Shown here one piece after another: positions 1 through 13,734 of a stretch of DNA of 64,000 nt (position 1 is its first letter; every line of letters begins with the position of its first letter). The position numbers were made by a program, and so were the translations under genes. Origin of the DNA: Polytrichum commune (taxonomy: Eukaryota > Streptophyta > Polytrichopsida > Polytrichales > Polytrichaceae); the NCBI GenBank assembly GCA_950295325.1, contig OX485809.1:33308144-33372143 (forward strand), written 5' to 3'. The notes below the pieces were generated by a model. That model was not told where the DNA came from. It did not search any database and was given only the letters and a program-made list of their open reading frames with translations.

Positions 1-545
1 ACTGTTCCATATGCCTCAATCAACCTTCTCGGAAGATGCGGTACCAGGCCAAGTAGGTAACCAGCTAGACCAATTCCTATCAACAACAAACAGACAAAAA
101 AGGACTTTAAATCATCATAAGTTGGGGAAAAAATGGCAGGGGCCAGACACATGCAATTTGGCAATGAAGAAGCCCTTGTGGATCTCATGGTAATTAAAGT
201 TGCAATTGTAAAGAAAACTGGTCCTACTTGCTGTGTCCTATATTTAGAAATTGCCGATAATGTTGCATTCCTGCAGCCTCTCTAGTGCATGATCCTAACA
301 ACCTAGATTTTCTTGTTGCTCAGTAAAGCATCAAGAACAACTACCAAAAATTCATGACCATTTCATTTCTCTTGCTTTGTTACAGAGCCTGTGAATAGAA
401 TATAAACTCCACGACTTACAGAAAAATAACTAGTCAAGCACCTGTGTACCTAGGTCTCTCAAAATTGACATATCTTCAAAAAAACAGGTGCAGCAGAATG
501 ATGCACAGTTCTCAAAGTTGGCAGTTGACAAAAATCAAAATTCTC
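1..545. other. Downstream flank of the HVA22 gene, no gene seen
   Basis: No coding region that I recognise. On the minus strand this lies directly 3' of the HVA22 stop codon (546-548) and probably contains its 3' untranslated region. Short open frames on the plus strand look random: no family motif and biased composition. Confidence 0.4.
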
Positions 546-3218
546 TCACCAGGCACCAGGGGGACCATTTGCTCGCTGGCGATTCCTTGTGTTGTATACT
601 CGTTGAGGTTGACCCTGCCCTCCAGTTTTGGAAAGTGGCCTCTCTACTTGATTCTCTACCTGATCTTCAGCACGATTTTCAATGACATCATAATCTGAGT
701 CACCACTGTCCTCTGACAATTCACCATGCAATTCTGACCCGACGCCAGGTGGCTCTGCTGGTGCAGCAGGAGGATATGGTGCATCCACATTTACTGCTGG
801 ATAACCAGCTCCTCCTGGAGCAGACCCAGGAAAGGCTTTTGTGGAAGAAGGTGGTGGTGGTGGCGGGTACACTTGAGGTCCTCCCTGCATGAACATACAC
901 ATGTTTCGGTAACAAATTGATGTTGTATTAGGGTGGATTTACAATAGGCTAATGTGGCATCACTTTCCCGCCAAATCTTGTCAGTCCCCACTCAAGCAAA
1001 TACTCCTAGTTTGAGAAACCAGTCTTCAAGGTAACCATTTGAATCACAAAAACAAGTCTATCAGGTAAACTTTGTAGGAACGTAAACATACCTGTGTAGG
1101 ACCCTGCAAAGGGCCCTGAGAAGTAGAATGCTTAGGGACCGCTAGAGCCGCAACTAAAGGTGGTATTGAAGATTGTTGGGATCTATTAGACTGTGACGCA
1201 ACATACTGCAAAAGCTCATAGAAACGAGCTTGGACATAAACCGAACTTCGCTGCCACCAAAGTAATGCCAAGTCAGCAGCTCTGGTCCTAAGTTCATTGA
1301 GGTTGCGGTCAATCTCTGGCTCATGCCTTGCCACAAATGGTCTCACAAATGTGGAGTACACGTATGTTGTCCCCTGCAAAATAGCACCCACAATTAAAAC
1401 GGGTCATACAATTATTGGATGTACAACTGACATAATTCCACTCAGCAATTACCTGCTTGTCTAGAGACCTTGTTTGACTGAACAAGAAAGTATTTATTAT
1501 TAGATAGGAGAAAAGTATTTACAGATGGGAGAATAGAAGCTTAAAATTTCGTTCGAATAAACAGGATTCGAAGGGTAACCAGCTGTTTAGCATTCGAGTT
1601 TGTTCTGATGATTAGGGAAGTCGTAGGAGTTAGGATCGAGTTCTGCTGTACCATTGTCTTGGGATACCAGAGATAAATGATGAAAGCAAGCTTTGCCTCA
1701 CTGTACATGGGCACCCTATTAAGACACAAAGCACAGCGCGTAATTAGTGAATGGTGTGTAACACAACCATACTTCAAAAACCTGTTAATAGGCCGAAGTA
1801 ATTTGGACCTGGATGACTTTCAAATGTCCCAGCATCTACACTTCCATTGACATGTGTCTAAGCATGTACAATGATTTAAGAGCCACATGATACCAATTAC
1901 GGGACGGCTCATCTACTGCATGTATATCACATGACTCAATGATTTCAACAAGCAATTGTTAAGTTCAAGATACTTCTTGATTCATCTTCACTCTCCATGT
2001 AAATGAATGTCAACCACACCTTGTGCTTAAATGCGATAGGTTAAAAAATGCAGTTGATTTATACATACCAGGAAACAAGGACATCTGCCAACCTCTCTAA
2101 AACTGTCACCATTGCAATTATCATCCTGCAATGGAAATAACTTATCAGATGCCAAATCATATCCATATCAGAAAACACCGTTAACAAGAAGGCACACTTG
2201 CAAAAAGACAAAAGACAGAAGAAATGAAATCCCTAAGCAAAAACGTACGAAGGGGTTGCTTGATCATAGACATCGCTGTTCCATCACTAAAATGATTCTA
2301 CATATATACAAGTGACAACTCTCTTGAGGTAGTTTAAAGAGAGGATTTGACAAACATATATGTGATTAAGCTCAAAGATACTTGGATTCACATATCTGCC
2401 CTAGAAATAATTCCCATAAAGCATCAAACCAAATCTTTACTATTCATAAGGGATCCCCATTTCTGCAGAGAACTACTATATAAAATTCAAACATTTAAAG
2501 ATGCCGTCAAGGTGTCTAGGAGCTCATAAGAAACACCAAACCTATCGCACCTAGGTAGTTCTCACCATGAATCACGACCCCAAGTTGAGAACTAAATTAC
2601 ATTATATTTTAATGCGTGATGAGAAAGGATCAGTCCATGCACACTGATGCGAGAGCAGATTAAACCCTAGAGTGATGTATCTAATTGCACCCTTTGAACC
2701 CTAATTGAACAAAAAAAATTGATCCTTTGCTCTGGCGACAACATCATCACGCAAGATGGAGGGAAGAACTAACCAGTATTGGCACCAGAATCGCAGGTGC
2801 TCCAAATCTGGTTTTCTTTTCTCCACTATCTTATAACATTCATACGCCGGGTAAACATACCCAAGGGCCATGCTGCAAACATCAATCAAACATGCTTCAA
2901 TTCAAACATGTCCAACCTAGACCAATACCCCTGTAACCCTCTTCTTACAATTACGCAACCCCTTACCGCCAATGCGCCGTAGAATTGTCTAAACTATGCT
3001 CCACCTCTAACCCATCTTCCAGTTCCTTCATTGCAAAAAAAACTCATCTAGTGGACAATTGCAATTCCCAAAACAAAGCACAAATAACGTCAGACCTCCA
3101 TTTTGTGTCCATCGTACCTATTAGCCCTAAAGTCATAACCATGCAATTTTCATCCACAAAGACGAGGGGAGAGGAGAGATACTTACATGATTCCCCTTGT
3201 GATGAATGACCCCATCAT
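546..3218 (-). CDS. HVA22-like protein (TB2/DP1/HVA22 family), complete six-exon gene
   Basis: Seen: minus-strand exons 3218-3187, 2872-2774, 2125-2069, 1715-1652, 1373-1092 and 884-546. All junctions are GT-AG and the phases agree, giving 873 nt (290 residues plus stop). The start reads MMGSFITRG, the family's usual opening. Then come GYVYPAYECYK, LRFWCQYW, VPMYSEAKLAFIIYLWYPK and RPFVARHEPEID, which span the TB2/DP1/HVA22 membrane domain (about residues 12-105). An amphipathic stretch with LALLWWQ follows. The tail (about 180-290) is rich in Pro and then acidic, and probably cytosolic. Known: these proteins are reticulon/REEP-like hairpin proteins of the endoplasmic reticulum that shape tubules and affect vesicle traffic; some plant members respond to abscisic acid or stress. 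The conserved exon order and open frame argue for a working gene. Inferred: the start could be either of two adjacent ATGs. The final exon is the least conserved part, so its acceptor is slightly less sure. Confidence 0.93.
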
Positions 3219-3900
3219 CTTGAATGATTGGAACCTCACTCCTTTTCGTCGGGATTTGAAAAAACTGATCCTGTGATGAAATATGAAATATGCAATACAC
3301 ACACAGCTACAAAGATGTCTTCATCCACTCTTTAATACTAAGATAAGTGAACCTTCTCCCCTTCTCCCTGAGTAATAATTCTCCCACACCTACACTACCA
3401 TCTTCCCAACAAAAAGCAGAGAGCCTTCTTAATTCCCAATCCTGTCACACACATCAATAAATGGACACAGCAGCAACTCTCATTACATAAAACCACATAA
3501 CCCTTCAACCCTAAACCATGATACCTTGCAAAAACCCCACACCCTTTCAAACCCACCAATCACACAACTCCTGCACCGCCTCTTTTGTTTCCATGTCTAA
3601 TAAGATGGCTCACACAACACACACCCAATACTCCAATCCCTCACAGGAAGCCATCCCCTGTAGATCATTGTGTGGGGAGTGTAAATAGTTGACAACAGGG
3701 AGAACTAGAGGAAGAGAAAGCTGTTCACACAAGGCAACAGAGCCACTAGCCTTGTTGTCTGTAGTTGTGCTTTCCTTCTTTCCTTTCTTCTTCGTGATGG
3801 TTGTGACCCACAAGTCATATTCGCATCAAATTTGAGGATCTCGTATCTGCTTCCGTAATGCTTTGACGTATTTTCTACGTGGGGATGTGTAGGGCCCAAA
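3219..3900. other. Upstream flank of the HVA22 gene, promoter region
   Basis: No gene is visible. This is the 5' side of the minus-strand HVA22 gene and should hold its 5' untranslated region and core promoter. I could not single out a convincing TATA box or ABA-response element. Confidence 0.35.
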
Positions 3901-3924
3901 GTTTTAAGTTAAGGTGATATAGCA

Positions 3925-4075
3925 TGCCCACACTCTTAATTGGTGTGGGCGACCAACGAACGGCTCCTACCAGCAGGAGTCACTTTTAGCTTCATTTTGG
4001 CCAGCGATGGTCACTGGATGTAACCAGTGTTGATAGGAACCGTTCGTTCGTGGCCCACACCAGTAAACGTGGGTG
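3925..4075. mobile_element. Small palindromic MITE
   Basis: Two inverted arms of about 45 bp face each other across a loop of roughly 55 bp. The left arm carries GGTGTGGGC, then CAACGAACGG; the right arm carries the complement of the same blocks (CCGTTCGTTCG, then GCCCACACC). There is no coding capacity and no clear target duplication, so the superfamily is unassigned. Confidence 0.7.
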
Positions 4076-4079
4076 GGTT

Positions 4080-6890
4080 ATGAGTGCACTTATCGTGAAT
4101 CATGAAGCTTTAACATATAGGTACATATCCAAGGCATAAATGTACATAATTAATAGAAAACTATCATAAGTCATTTATGGTCCTCACTTCCAAAATTTTG
4201 AAAATGTTCATTTTGTTTTCAAAATAGCAAGTTCAATTTCAATGTTCCTTATTATGATATGTTAATAGGTTAATGTAGTTTTTACTATGTTATGAATCTC
4301 TACATACGCTGAAATTATAAGAGTGTCCAAAAATCAATGATCTTTCAAAGGCATTCATATCACAAATCCTATTCACTATCAAGCACCCAATAGATTGTTG
4401 AGTCCATAACACATTTTTGTACCGTATTTTTTGTAGCCATGTAAATGGCACCCACAAAGGAGGAAACCAGTATATCATAACTTGAAATTGAATATGAAAT
4501 TCATTTGACACAAATGTACTTGTTGGAGGATCAAAAGGCATTTGATGCGACCATCGCATGTATGCAAGGAAATTTATGTTGGACGAATAATCTCCAACAC
4601 AATGATGGAATTAAAATCAAGCGCCATTATGAAGATACCAATCATTTGGCTACAATCGAAGTTGATTATTACATAATACAACACTCGTAATTTGTCAAGA
4701 AGATATTAAGTTGATTATGATCAAGGTGGGAAATATTCTTTTTGTTTTTGATAACAAGAATGCAAAGGCCACAAGACTCATTTGCATACATTTGAAAAAG
4801 GTAATATGGCAGTAAGTGGGAAGATGTAGCATAGATAATACACCTATGATGAGCTTTTGAAAATTGATATTCGTGTGCGAACCTTTCAAGAAGAGTTGAG
4901 GATTTTGAAGTTGATGCCAACGCATAATTGTTGATAAGTTGCATGGTTATGCATGTTGTGATAAAAAAAAACTATAAAATTTCATTATGAAAATTATGAA
5001 TCTAAAGATCTCTCCTAAAATATGAGGAAGCAAAGGTGCACGGATTACCAAATTTCAAGCAATTTTTAAATGAGATTTGAATGTCAATGTCATAAAATTT
5101 AAGAGGAAGAAAGGCTAGATGCAACATTCACATGATGTTGGGGTACGAGTGCTTGGAAAAATATATGAAACTTGTTTGTAGATTGCTAATTGTTGAAGAT
5201 CATCCATTGGTTTAGAAATAAGCGTGCGTAATGATTTGGTCCAAATTGTTAACTGAACACATGCATGGATAATGAAATTCAATATATGATTTTTTTAATA
5301 ATCTCTTGATGTTTAATATGTTCCAGTAAATGTCGTCATTTGTAATTAAAGTTTTAGGTGTAGTACTCCATATGTTTTGAGGTGAAACATGAATTTGTCA
5401 TCGTTATGATTTTATTTGAATTAATTGATAATTATGTTGAAAATATGAACATAGATTGGATATGTGACATTAAAGCGACTTATTCATGAAAACAAAAGAA
5501 AATACTACTTGCATAAAATTTATTGATCATAGATCCATGAAGAATTTCTAACAATATCAACACACAAAGACTGCATCCATGATGATTTTTGGTGGCTTGA
5601 TAGTTTAAAAAATGAATGTGTTGATTCAAATTATTGATCAAAAAGCCAAATCAACATATGTGTTTCTAGTATGCATGTGCGCTTATGACAATGCATGCCA
5701 TGTTCTTGTCACATGTCAACAATATGTGTGATAATAATTAATTCGTGCCTCAAATTTGCTCATGATTATGCATGAGGGATTTGGGAGTGTAGTTGAAGCT
5801 AAAGAGAGGAATATCATAATGAAAAACCTTGGTGGGAGTTTGTCAATGAGGGATGGGTTCTAAAACAAGAGGCCATTTAGTGTCGCACTATGAGTTTGTT
5901 CTATGATTATGTATGATAACACACAAAGTGCCATGGTTTTTGCAAAAGCTTTGAGAGTTGATAAACAATTAATACATAAAGGTCTAAGGAGACGAGTGAC
6001 CTTAGTAAGTGTTGTTAAGCTAATATGGACAACCATTGGAGACACAACTATCTAACTTTGTGTATATAAAATTGATCGCTCACGTATGTACATATTTGGC
6101 ATTTGGAGACAACTGTCAGCCTCACAAGAAAAATGTTATGTGTTTGAGCATGACAAGGCTAACTAGAATAGAAATTCAAGTTCTATTAATTGGGTTTTAT
6201 CAAATGAGACAATCGATTGTTTTGTAGTCCCTTTGCCTAGATAAAGAGACTCAAATGGGACATTTAGAATGGAAGACAATTGAAGAAGGTTGTACTTGTG
6301 AATGCATTTTTCGCAAGGTCCTAAATAAAATAAATACACTACTAGAACATGGTCAAAGTAAATAGAGTGAATATCAGTAACAACCATAAATGCATGTACA
6401 ACTGTCTAAGAGATCTTGAGGCTTTATTTAAGAAATAACCTTCGAATGAAAACTTGAATAACCTAATAAAAACATATTTTCACCCTAAATAAATTTATTT
6501 GAAACACTTAGATTCTAACAAATCACCTTTTCAATCTTCCATGGTGTTTAGCTAGGTTTTTTCCTAATCAAAACTTAAACTACAACTTCGTAAGTATCCT
6601 AAAAATGTATTGGGATAATGTTGGCATGTACACTTGGTGCGTTTGGTGGTGTACACTAACAAACAATATTGAATGCACTTTGAACAAACTTATCTTCAAC
6701 AGACAACCACAAACAATTCACAAGTTTTTTTCAAATTTGAAAATTGGATATGATATTGCACACAATTATGCAAATGTATGAAAATTTTGACATTAAAATG
6801 ATAGTAAGAAAGTATGTTGCAAAGCCAAATGAAAAACTATATACAAATACTCAATTTTGTTCAAGTCACCTAAACAAATCTTTAGTATTT
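4080..6890. other. AT-rich intergenic DNA
   Basis: AT-rich sequence with no open frame that I can tie to a family. Its right part probably includes the decayed 3' flank of the Tc1-like element that follows. Nothing else stands out. Confidence 0.4.
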
Positions 6891-6893
6891 GGT

Positions 6894-7889
6894 CTAGTAG
6901 ACCCTTCTCTTCAACACAATGTCAATTCTTTGTGGCATGCTCTCACAAAGCGCCAAGCAATCATGTTCGTTGAAATTGGTATACATTGAACACACACGCT
7001 CCCACAATTCTTGGATACCTCTTGAAGGTGTCGTAAATTCGTTCAAGCGCCATTTGAGAAATGCCCATAATTGTTCAATGGGATTCAAATCCGGAGATTA
7101 TGCATGCCATTAAAGGAGTTGAAATGGTTGTGATGCCACCCATTCTTGCACAATCTTGCTCATATGCTTGAGATCATTATCATGTTGAAAGACCACCCTA
7201 TTTGGATCCATATCGTAATTATGTATAGTGGACCACAAGAAATTTTCTAAACTAAATTTGTACATATGCCTATCCATCCTACCTTCAATTTTGTACCATG
7301 CTCCCGGCCCAAAAGCCATCATGCATCCCCAAATCATCACCGACCCACCACCATGCTTCACAATCTGATGAACATATCGAGGTCCACCCCGTTCTGCATC
7401 TCCAATCCAACACCATGACCTACCATCTGAGTTTATTTATTTATCTTTATCTCGTCACTGGAAATCACGCATTTCCAATCATCAATGGTCCAATGCTCAT
7501 ACCTTTGAGCAAATCTCATGCGTACGAGAACATGTTTACTACTGATAAATGGCTTCCTTTGTTGCACTTGTGCACCTAATCAAGCACCTCTCAAAGCATG
7601 CCTCGTAGTGATGTTACAAAACAATTTACATGTTTTAGATTGAAGTTGTTTTGTTATCACAAATGCAGTTCCAAGTCGACCTTTAGTTGACACAACGCCT
7701 CTTCTCTTGGTTTGCAAAATGCCTTGGACGCACTCTTGTTTGTCTCTCAATCTCGCCCTCTACATCATTCCTGATATGCGCTACAAAAGATTGGCTCATA
7801 CCCACTAAAGCGACAACTTTGCGAGTGGAAACACCGCTTCTAAAACACACCAAAGCTTGGTGCTTATGTTCTTGAGACAACAGAGGCAT
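6894..7889 (-). pseudogene. Decayed Tc1-like (DD34E) transposase
   Basis: Three minus-strand blocks in gene order match a Tc1-family transposase. The N-terminal block (7889-7683) has paired helix-turn-helix character (STRKVVALVGMS). A middle block (about 7540-7430, another frame) carries WTIDDWK and SSDE. The C-terminal blocks (7361-7110 and 7088-6894) carry KHGGGSVMIWG, FQHDND and SPDLNPIE. The three catalytic acids of DD34E can be placed: Asp in SSDE, first Asp of HDND, Glu in NPIE, with 34 codons between the second and third. The gene is dead: stops interrupt the C-terminal part, one frameshift lies near 7683, and another lies at a repeated ATAA run near 7440. Known: the enzyme cuts and pastes its element at TA sites in the nucleus. 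Terminal inverted repeats were not found. Most described plant mariner-like elements are DD39D, so this subtype is unusual in a plant genome. Confidence 0.85.
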
Positions 7890-10590
7890 ACGGCTACAAA
7901 CAATTCTACAAATTGCACCTCACATACTATGGAATCAAGGCTATACAATGCACAAAAAAACTCATGATGTTCTCAACTACACAATGCACATAGAGATGTT
8001 GATGTTGGAAGAGTGATGGCGAACAAAAGCAAGTATTGTAACCCTAACCACTTTGACATTCCTTATTTTAGAAACCCTAAACCCTTTTCACTTTTTGGTT
8101 TCACATTTATGCAATGGATTACTTGGACTCTTGCTTTGATCACTTCAACACTTTGTTTTCTAATTTGAATCGGGTGACAATGATAGCCAAAGTTGAGTTT
8201 GTGTACAACGTACTCAATTTTGTTCATAAATGTATATGGCTATTATCACATGGTGAAGAAAATGTGAAGTGACATGCAACATTGATTACCAAGCTGTTTG
8301 ATGATGTCATTCCCCCTAGTAAAAATATTTCGTCTCTTAAGTATGAGAGATTTTTTTTTAAATAATTTTGGAGTTTTAAGATTTTTCTTAGAATACCTCA
8401 CCTTCTTCATTCATATTATGTGGTCGTAGGCTCATACAATGAGATTGTAACGTTGTGTGACTTTTCAAGGATTGTTAATGGGGGGAGTGAAACTCGGGCT
8501 CCATGGTTCAACCCATAAGTTTGGTAGATGCGACAACTAATTGTGATGAGACTCACTGCTTGTTGTATGTACACCCTATGGTTGGAAATTTGGAAATGAA
8601 TAAGGTTTAGATGTTATCACATGCATCAAATTTTTATACTTGTTAGACAAATAATGTTTATTTTTAAATTCAAGTTCCTCGTATAAATGGTTCATTTGAT
8701 TTTTTATCAATTAACTTCTTTATTGTGGTAATTAGGAGTAATAATGAGGTCGGTTGGATGATTTTGATATTAAAATTGCTTAGTTAGGTGAAAGTTTAAA
8801 CAATATGTAGAAAAGAGTTATTAGTAGGAAATAATTAAGTAAAAATCTAGGACCAAAGTATTATATAATGATGTGCATTTGGATATAAAGGTTATTGCGA
8901 TCACCCAAGGTGATTACATGTCAAAACAAGCAAACAAATAAAGTTAAAATTAAGTTCACTACTATAGTGAGTTATTATATCTACCCTCTGATTTAGTAAT
9001 ATACACCTTGACAAAGCAGAATTCCCCTTTATAAGTGTCTTTTGATATCACAAAATAAATGACTGATGAATTTATTGGATGAAAATCAACGAGGGCCAAG
9101 ACAAGACTTTGAATGAGTATCCTAAAACAAGCAAACGGTGAGAAAACTATACTAGGTCAAACGGGTTGTAATGAGGCGCAAGTCAAAAAAACGTTCATCT
9201 CCAATCGCTAGAGACAACCCTTTAAAATGAGCTTCGACTTCGATCTTTTCATCTCTTACTTCTCTAACTTTGGTCTCTCACTTCAAACTCATATCTCTAA
9301 AGGCTAGTTCCTTCTTCTATCATCTTTCATTTTATTTCTAAGCAATTCTTATCTTTAAACAAGATTAGGTGAGTCAATTCTCCCTATTGGATTTGAGTGA
9401 TAGTTTAGTATAATGTAAAAGATAATTATTCGATGTTCATTTCTCAAATAAATATTTTTAGAGTCAATCTCATTTCTATTTATTTTTAATATTACATTTT
9501 CAATATAATTTATTTTTCTTTAGTTAATAGATGATATTTAGTTTCAAAAAGGTATTTGACTAGTAAATGATCTTGGACTCGATAAAGACAGTTGACTTCA
9601 AAACATTGCTACATTATATTGTTGGGTTCACCATTTACATACATACATACATACATATAAGTGTTTTTCCCAAAATATCAGCCTTATAATTATATATATT
9701 TTTATTCAAAATTATGAATTTTACCATAAAACAACTCAGAAAACCACCTTGTTGAAAAGAATTGATTTTAGAGGCTTCCTACAAAATACTCCTAAATTTA
9801 TTCTCTACACAATTTACATTTTTCAATAGGCCTTCATGTCTTCTTTCTAATGCAATTAGTCTTGTGAAGATCTAATTTTTTATGTTGGACTCATGAATAC
9901 TCCCATGAGGCAACCTTGATTTCAATGTACGTAACTTTGTACCTTCACCAAAGTTACTATTTCATAATTCTTATATCATTAGAAATATTTTCGAGTTCTT
10001 GTATTCTAACATGAAATTATAGATGTTTTCATAATGTGACTTCAATATATATATATATAGTTGTAATAATCATATTGGAATTGAAAAAATATTGGAGTAC
10101 ATTGTAGTGATTAAAATATATTTGAGGGATTCAAGTTGCTTACTCCATGACTACTCCCTTTCATATAGATTTTAGATGTTTAGTAAGACTAACTAGATTC
10201 GTTTCACTCATTAAAGATTTTTTGAATCTTAGATGATTATTTATGGCTCAAGAGTAAATACAAACTCACCTTTGACTTGGAAACCTAAGAGGTATTTACT
10301 TCACTTTACACCTCATCATTGGATTAAGAACAATGATTTTAAGTTCACAACTATTGTCCGTACATGCAGTAAAGATATTCGGCCTTATATTAGATTTGCA
10401 AATTCAATATTATTTCCTTAAGAATGTACGTTGTTTGTTGCAAAACATCTTTCCACACTACATTATCGTTGAAGTTAAAGTTGAGGCATTGCACAAACTA
10501 GGAAAAACCCAAAATCTTGGACCATGTTATTTTCAACTATAATAGAAAATTAGTGTGGGCCAAGTTATTTAATCCCACATTAATTGTCTA
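7890..10590. other. AT-rich intergenic DNA
   Basis: No gene seen. The stretch is AT-rich with short simple repeats, including a CATA run near 9635-9655 and a TA run near 10045. Its left part may be the upstream half of the Tc1-like element. Confidence 0.4.
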
Positions 10591-10596
10591 CCAACA

Positions 10597-10600
10597 CAAA

Positions 10601-10635
<35 letters not shown>

Positions 10636-12692
10636 CTTGATCAAGGCCATGATATTAAACACTTTGTGATTATAAACTTTCACATTAGTCAACTAAAAAT
10701 TGTTTTCTTTACAAATAAATGATAATGCAATCAAGAGATCGTACATATACATACATGGAAAACGATCATACTTTCCATACTAGACATGTAATGAGGATGT
10801 AGATGAAAGGTGCAAAGTAACCATGATTACAACTATGAATCACATATGTAACCCATGGTAAAAATTAGGGTTTGGAAAAACTTACCATAGGTAAGAACTC
10901 CAATATAAACCCCTTAGGCTAACCCTAAAAGAAGCCTCGTTTTCTTACCATTCATGCAAGCATAAGGTGAGGTGACTTTGTGCATACTCACTAGAACAGT
11001 TGATACGTGTGGAAAGTGAAAAAAAACTAGGACGAATCACCAAGAGGAGTATTCTACTTGGAGTAACCTAACCCATATGTCATTTTGCAATGAGTGTTAT
11101 AATTTGAAATACTGCAATGCATTTGATGTTGTTTATATGTGTGCGACATGGATAACAATTGGGTCCTGTTGTTATTTACCTCGTGTACGTAACTAATCCT
11201 CAAATGTTTGTTGGTTGGTTGCATGGGCGCATGTGAGGCATGCCCTTCACACTCTCAATACGAGGATGTATTGTGATTATGACATTTTAAGCATTTCTAT
11301 GGGTTGATGTTACTAGGGACTTTTCCTTTGTAAGTACTCCATACACGTGGTGGAGTAGATATGTGTACTTTGTAGAGAAGCAAGAAGATAGGTGATTAAA
11401 CCTCAAAGGTATGGGGCAGTAAAACTTAAACATTTGTTGTTGGCTACCATGTTATTGCGGAAACCCTAAGTAAGGTACATAGTCTTGCAAAGCAAAATGA
11501 GTTATAACACAAAATATCCAGGTTATACAACACATAGATAAGCATGATTGCAAATAACTACACTATGCAAAATGCTATTGTGTTACCAAGTAGGAAGATG
11601 CCATGAAAATAGAAAGAGTCTTGTGGAAATTCCCACCCACCCACCCTTGTATTGCAATGAAGAAGTTATTGAAGGATTTGGCCTCTGAAAATAGGAAGTT
11701 CAAACTTTGTAAAAGTTTTGAAAAGTTAGCTCTCTCTCTCTCTCTCTCTCTCTCTCTACCTAGCTCTAGGTCTGATTTGAACTAACTGACACCACACAAT
11801 AAATTTTTACCCTAAAAGGTTTTACCTTGGTACTAGGCAATGGCCAACTAAGGATGAACGACCATAGATCTGATGGTGCGAATCTACGGTCCTAAACGAT
11901 TACCTAATCGTATATTAAGAGGAAGCCCACTTGAGTACTTCCTTTCCAAGAGTAAACCGTGGAAGTTGTTTACCTTAGGTAATTTTGGTGATTAGGGTAA
12001 ACAAGGTGGGAGCTTGTTGAAAGTGAAAGTGACTTACTACAGGCTATGGGTTTTCAAATGGCCAAAGAACAGGTAGAATACTCATTGAGGATAGTGAGTA
12101 TTTCGGGATACAAAATGTATGATTATGCCTCATGTATTTGTGTGACATAGATAACAATTGGGTTCTGCTGTTATTCACCTCGTGTACGTAACTAATCCTC
12201 AATGTTTTGTTGGTTGGTTGCATGGGCACAGGTGAGGCAGACCCTTCACAAGATTGACGGCCCCATTAGGTTTTGTATACCATCTCATTACGAAATAGTG
12301 TGTATAGAGGAAGTAAACATTCCATAAGTTAGAAGGCATGTTTTACAATGCTACCTTGTTAATGACTTTGAAAGGCTTTTGGGTAGTCATGTTAAACTTG
12401 ATTATGCATATGTTGGACTTAAGTTACATATTGGTTTGGAAAGGATATACACTTGCAAACCGTAGTGGTGTGAATACTCCAAAGTCATACATAGTGAAAG
12501 TAGTTTCAAAATGCTCCAAAGTGTAAAGGTTAAAATGTGCAATGTACTAACAAGGAGGGAAGATCCCACCCACCCTCCCAAGTTTTGATAGATACATAGA
12601 TATATGAAAGAATGGAATGGCCTCTTGACAAAGAGGATGTTACATAAAGAAATATGCTTGAAAGTAAGCATAGCTTCACTCAAGAAATGCCC

Positions 12693-12729
<37 letters not shown>

Positions 12730-13310
12730 GATTTTGCTATTGAGATATACTTAAATATAACATTCTTGAAAAATTGATTAAAACCTTCTACTAAGACCAG
12801 AACACTTAGTATAATCTACACCACGGTTAAAACAATAAACTAAACCTAACCATGGGTTAACTTACCATGGTAAAGGAGAGTTACCACGCCTTACGTTTTA
12901 GGGTTTTCAGTGACCTAAAGCGGCCACTATACCTTACTAAACCAATACTTAAACCCTAAGCTCCTCCATGTGAAAACTCTTTTACATGTTTGAAGGAGCA
13001 AACTCTTGGCTTAGAAGGTGGATACAAGAAGAGTGTGGAGGTGCATGGTGTTTGGTGTACTAAAGATTGTTACTATCCAAGAAGTTACACAATATGGCAA
13101 AAGAGCAGGTTTGTATACTCATTGTTTTGTAGTGAGTATTGGTATTTACAAACATTCAATGGACTTTACAGGTGAGATAAATGTGTGACATGGATTGCAA
13201 CTGAGCTTAGCTGAAGACACCTGACACACGCCTTTCTAACACACAATTATATGTTTGGGTTGGCACGGGTGCAGGTGAGGCTAGCTCTTCATATTTTCAA
13301 CACCAACAAT
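10597..13310. repeat. Degenerate tandem array, three copies of a roughly 1 kb unit with CT tracts
   Basis: Three diverged copies share the same order of landmarks. A CT microsatellite occurs at about 10602-10633, 11731-11757 and 12693-12728. Each is followed by a stretch with ACCATGGTAA-like and CCTAAACC-like words. Then comes a block containing GACATGGATAACAATTGGG and CGTGTACGTAACTAATCC and ending in a GGTTGGTTGCATGGG-type word, at about 11127-11270, 12131-12256 and (weaker) 13175-13300. Spacing is about 0.96-1.13 kb. No open frame is shared between copies, so the unit is probably non-coding. Confidence 0.75.
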
Positions 13311-13730
13311 AGTATATTACTCATGTTTGGATATTCTTTCACTTTATGATCTTATACTTGTGAAAGTTACTATTTTACTTTGAACTAGTATCTTGATATA
13401 TACACAAACTTATGATTACAAAGTGTCAACAAGGGTGGATCTGTCTTACCATTGTTTGATTCCAAATTAATATTACGTATGTTATGAATGGCGATTCATG
13501 TAGTTTATGATGATGAATCAATTTGGCTCTATGCATTTATGTATGGGTTGGGCTTCGGGAGTGATGTGTGCTCCGTCTAAACCGGAAACCCACACAACAA
13601 CTCCGCAAGCCCTTCCCCAAGCTTCCTATACACGAATCGTTGCACACGCCCTCATGCATCTGTAATCGGGTCACACATAATTGACAATAGCAAAATTCGG
13701 TCTTCCCAACAAGCAGGTTTTTCATAGGAG
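13311..13730. other. Intergenic DNA
   Basis: No gene or recognisable repeat seen. Confidence 0.3.
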
Positions 13731-13734
13731 ACGA

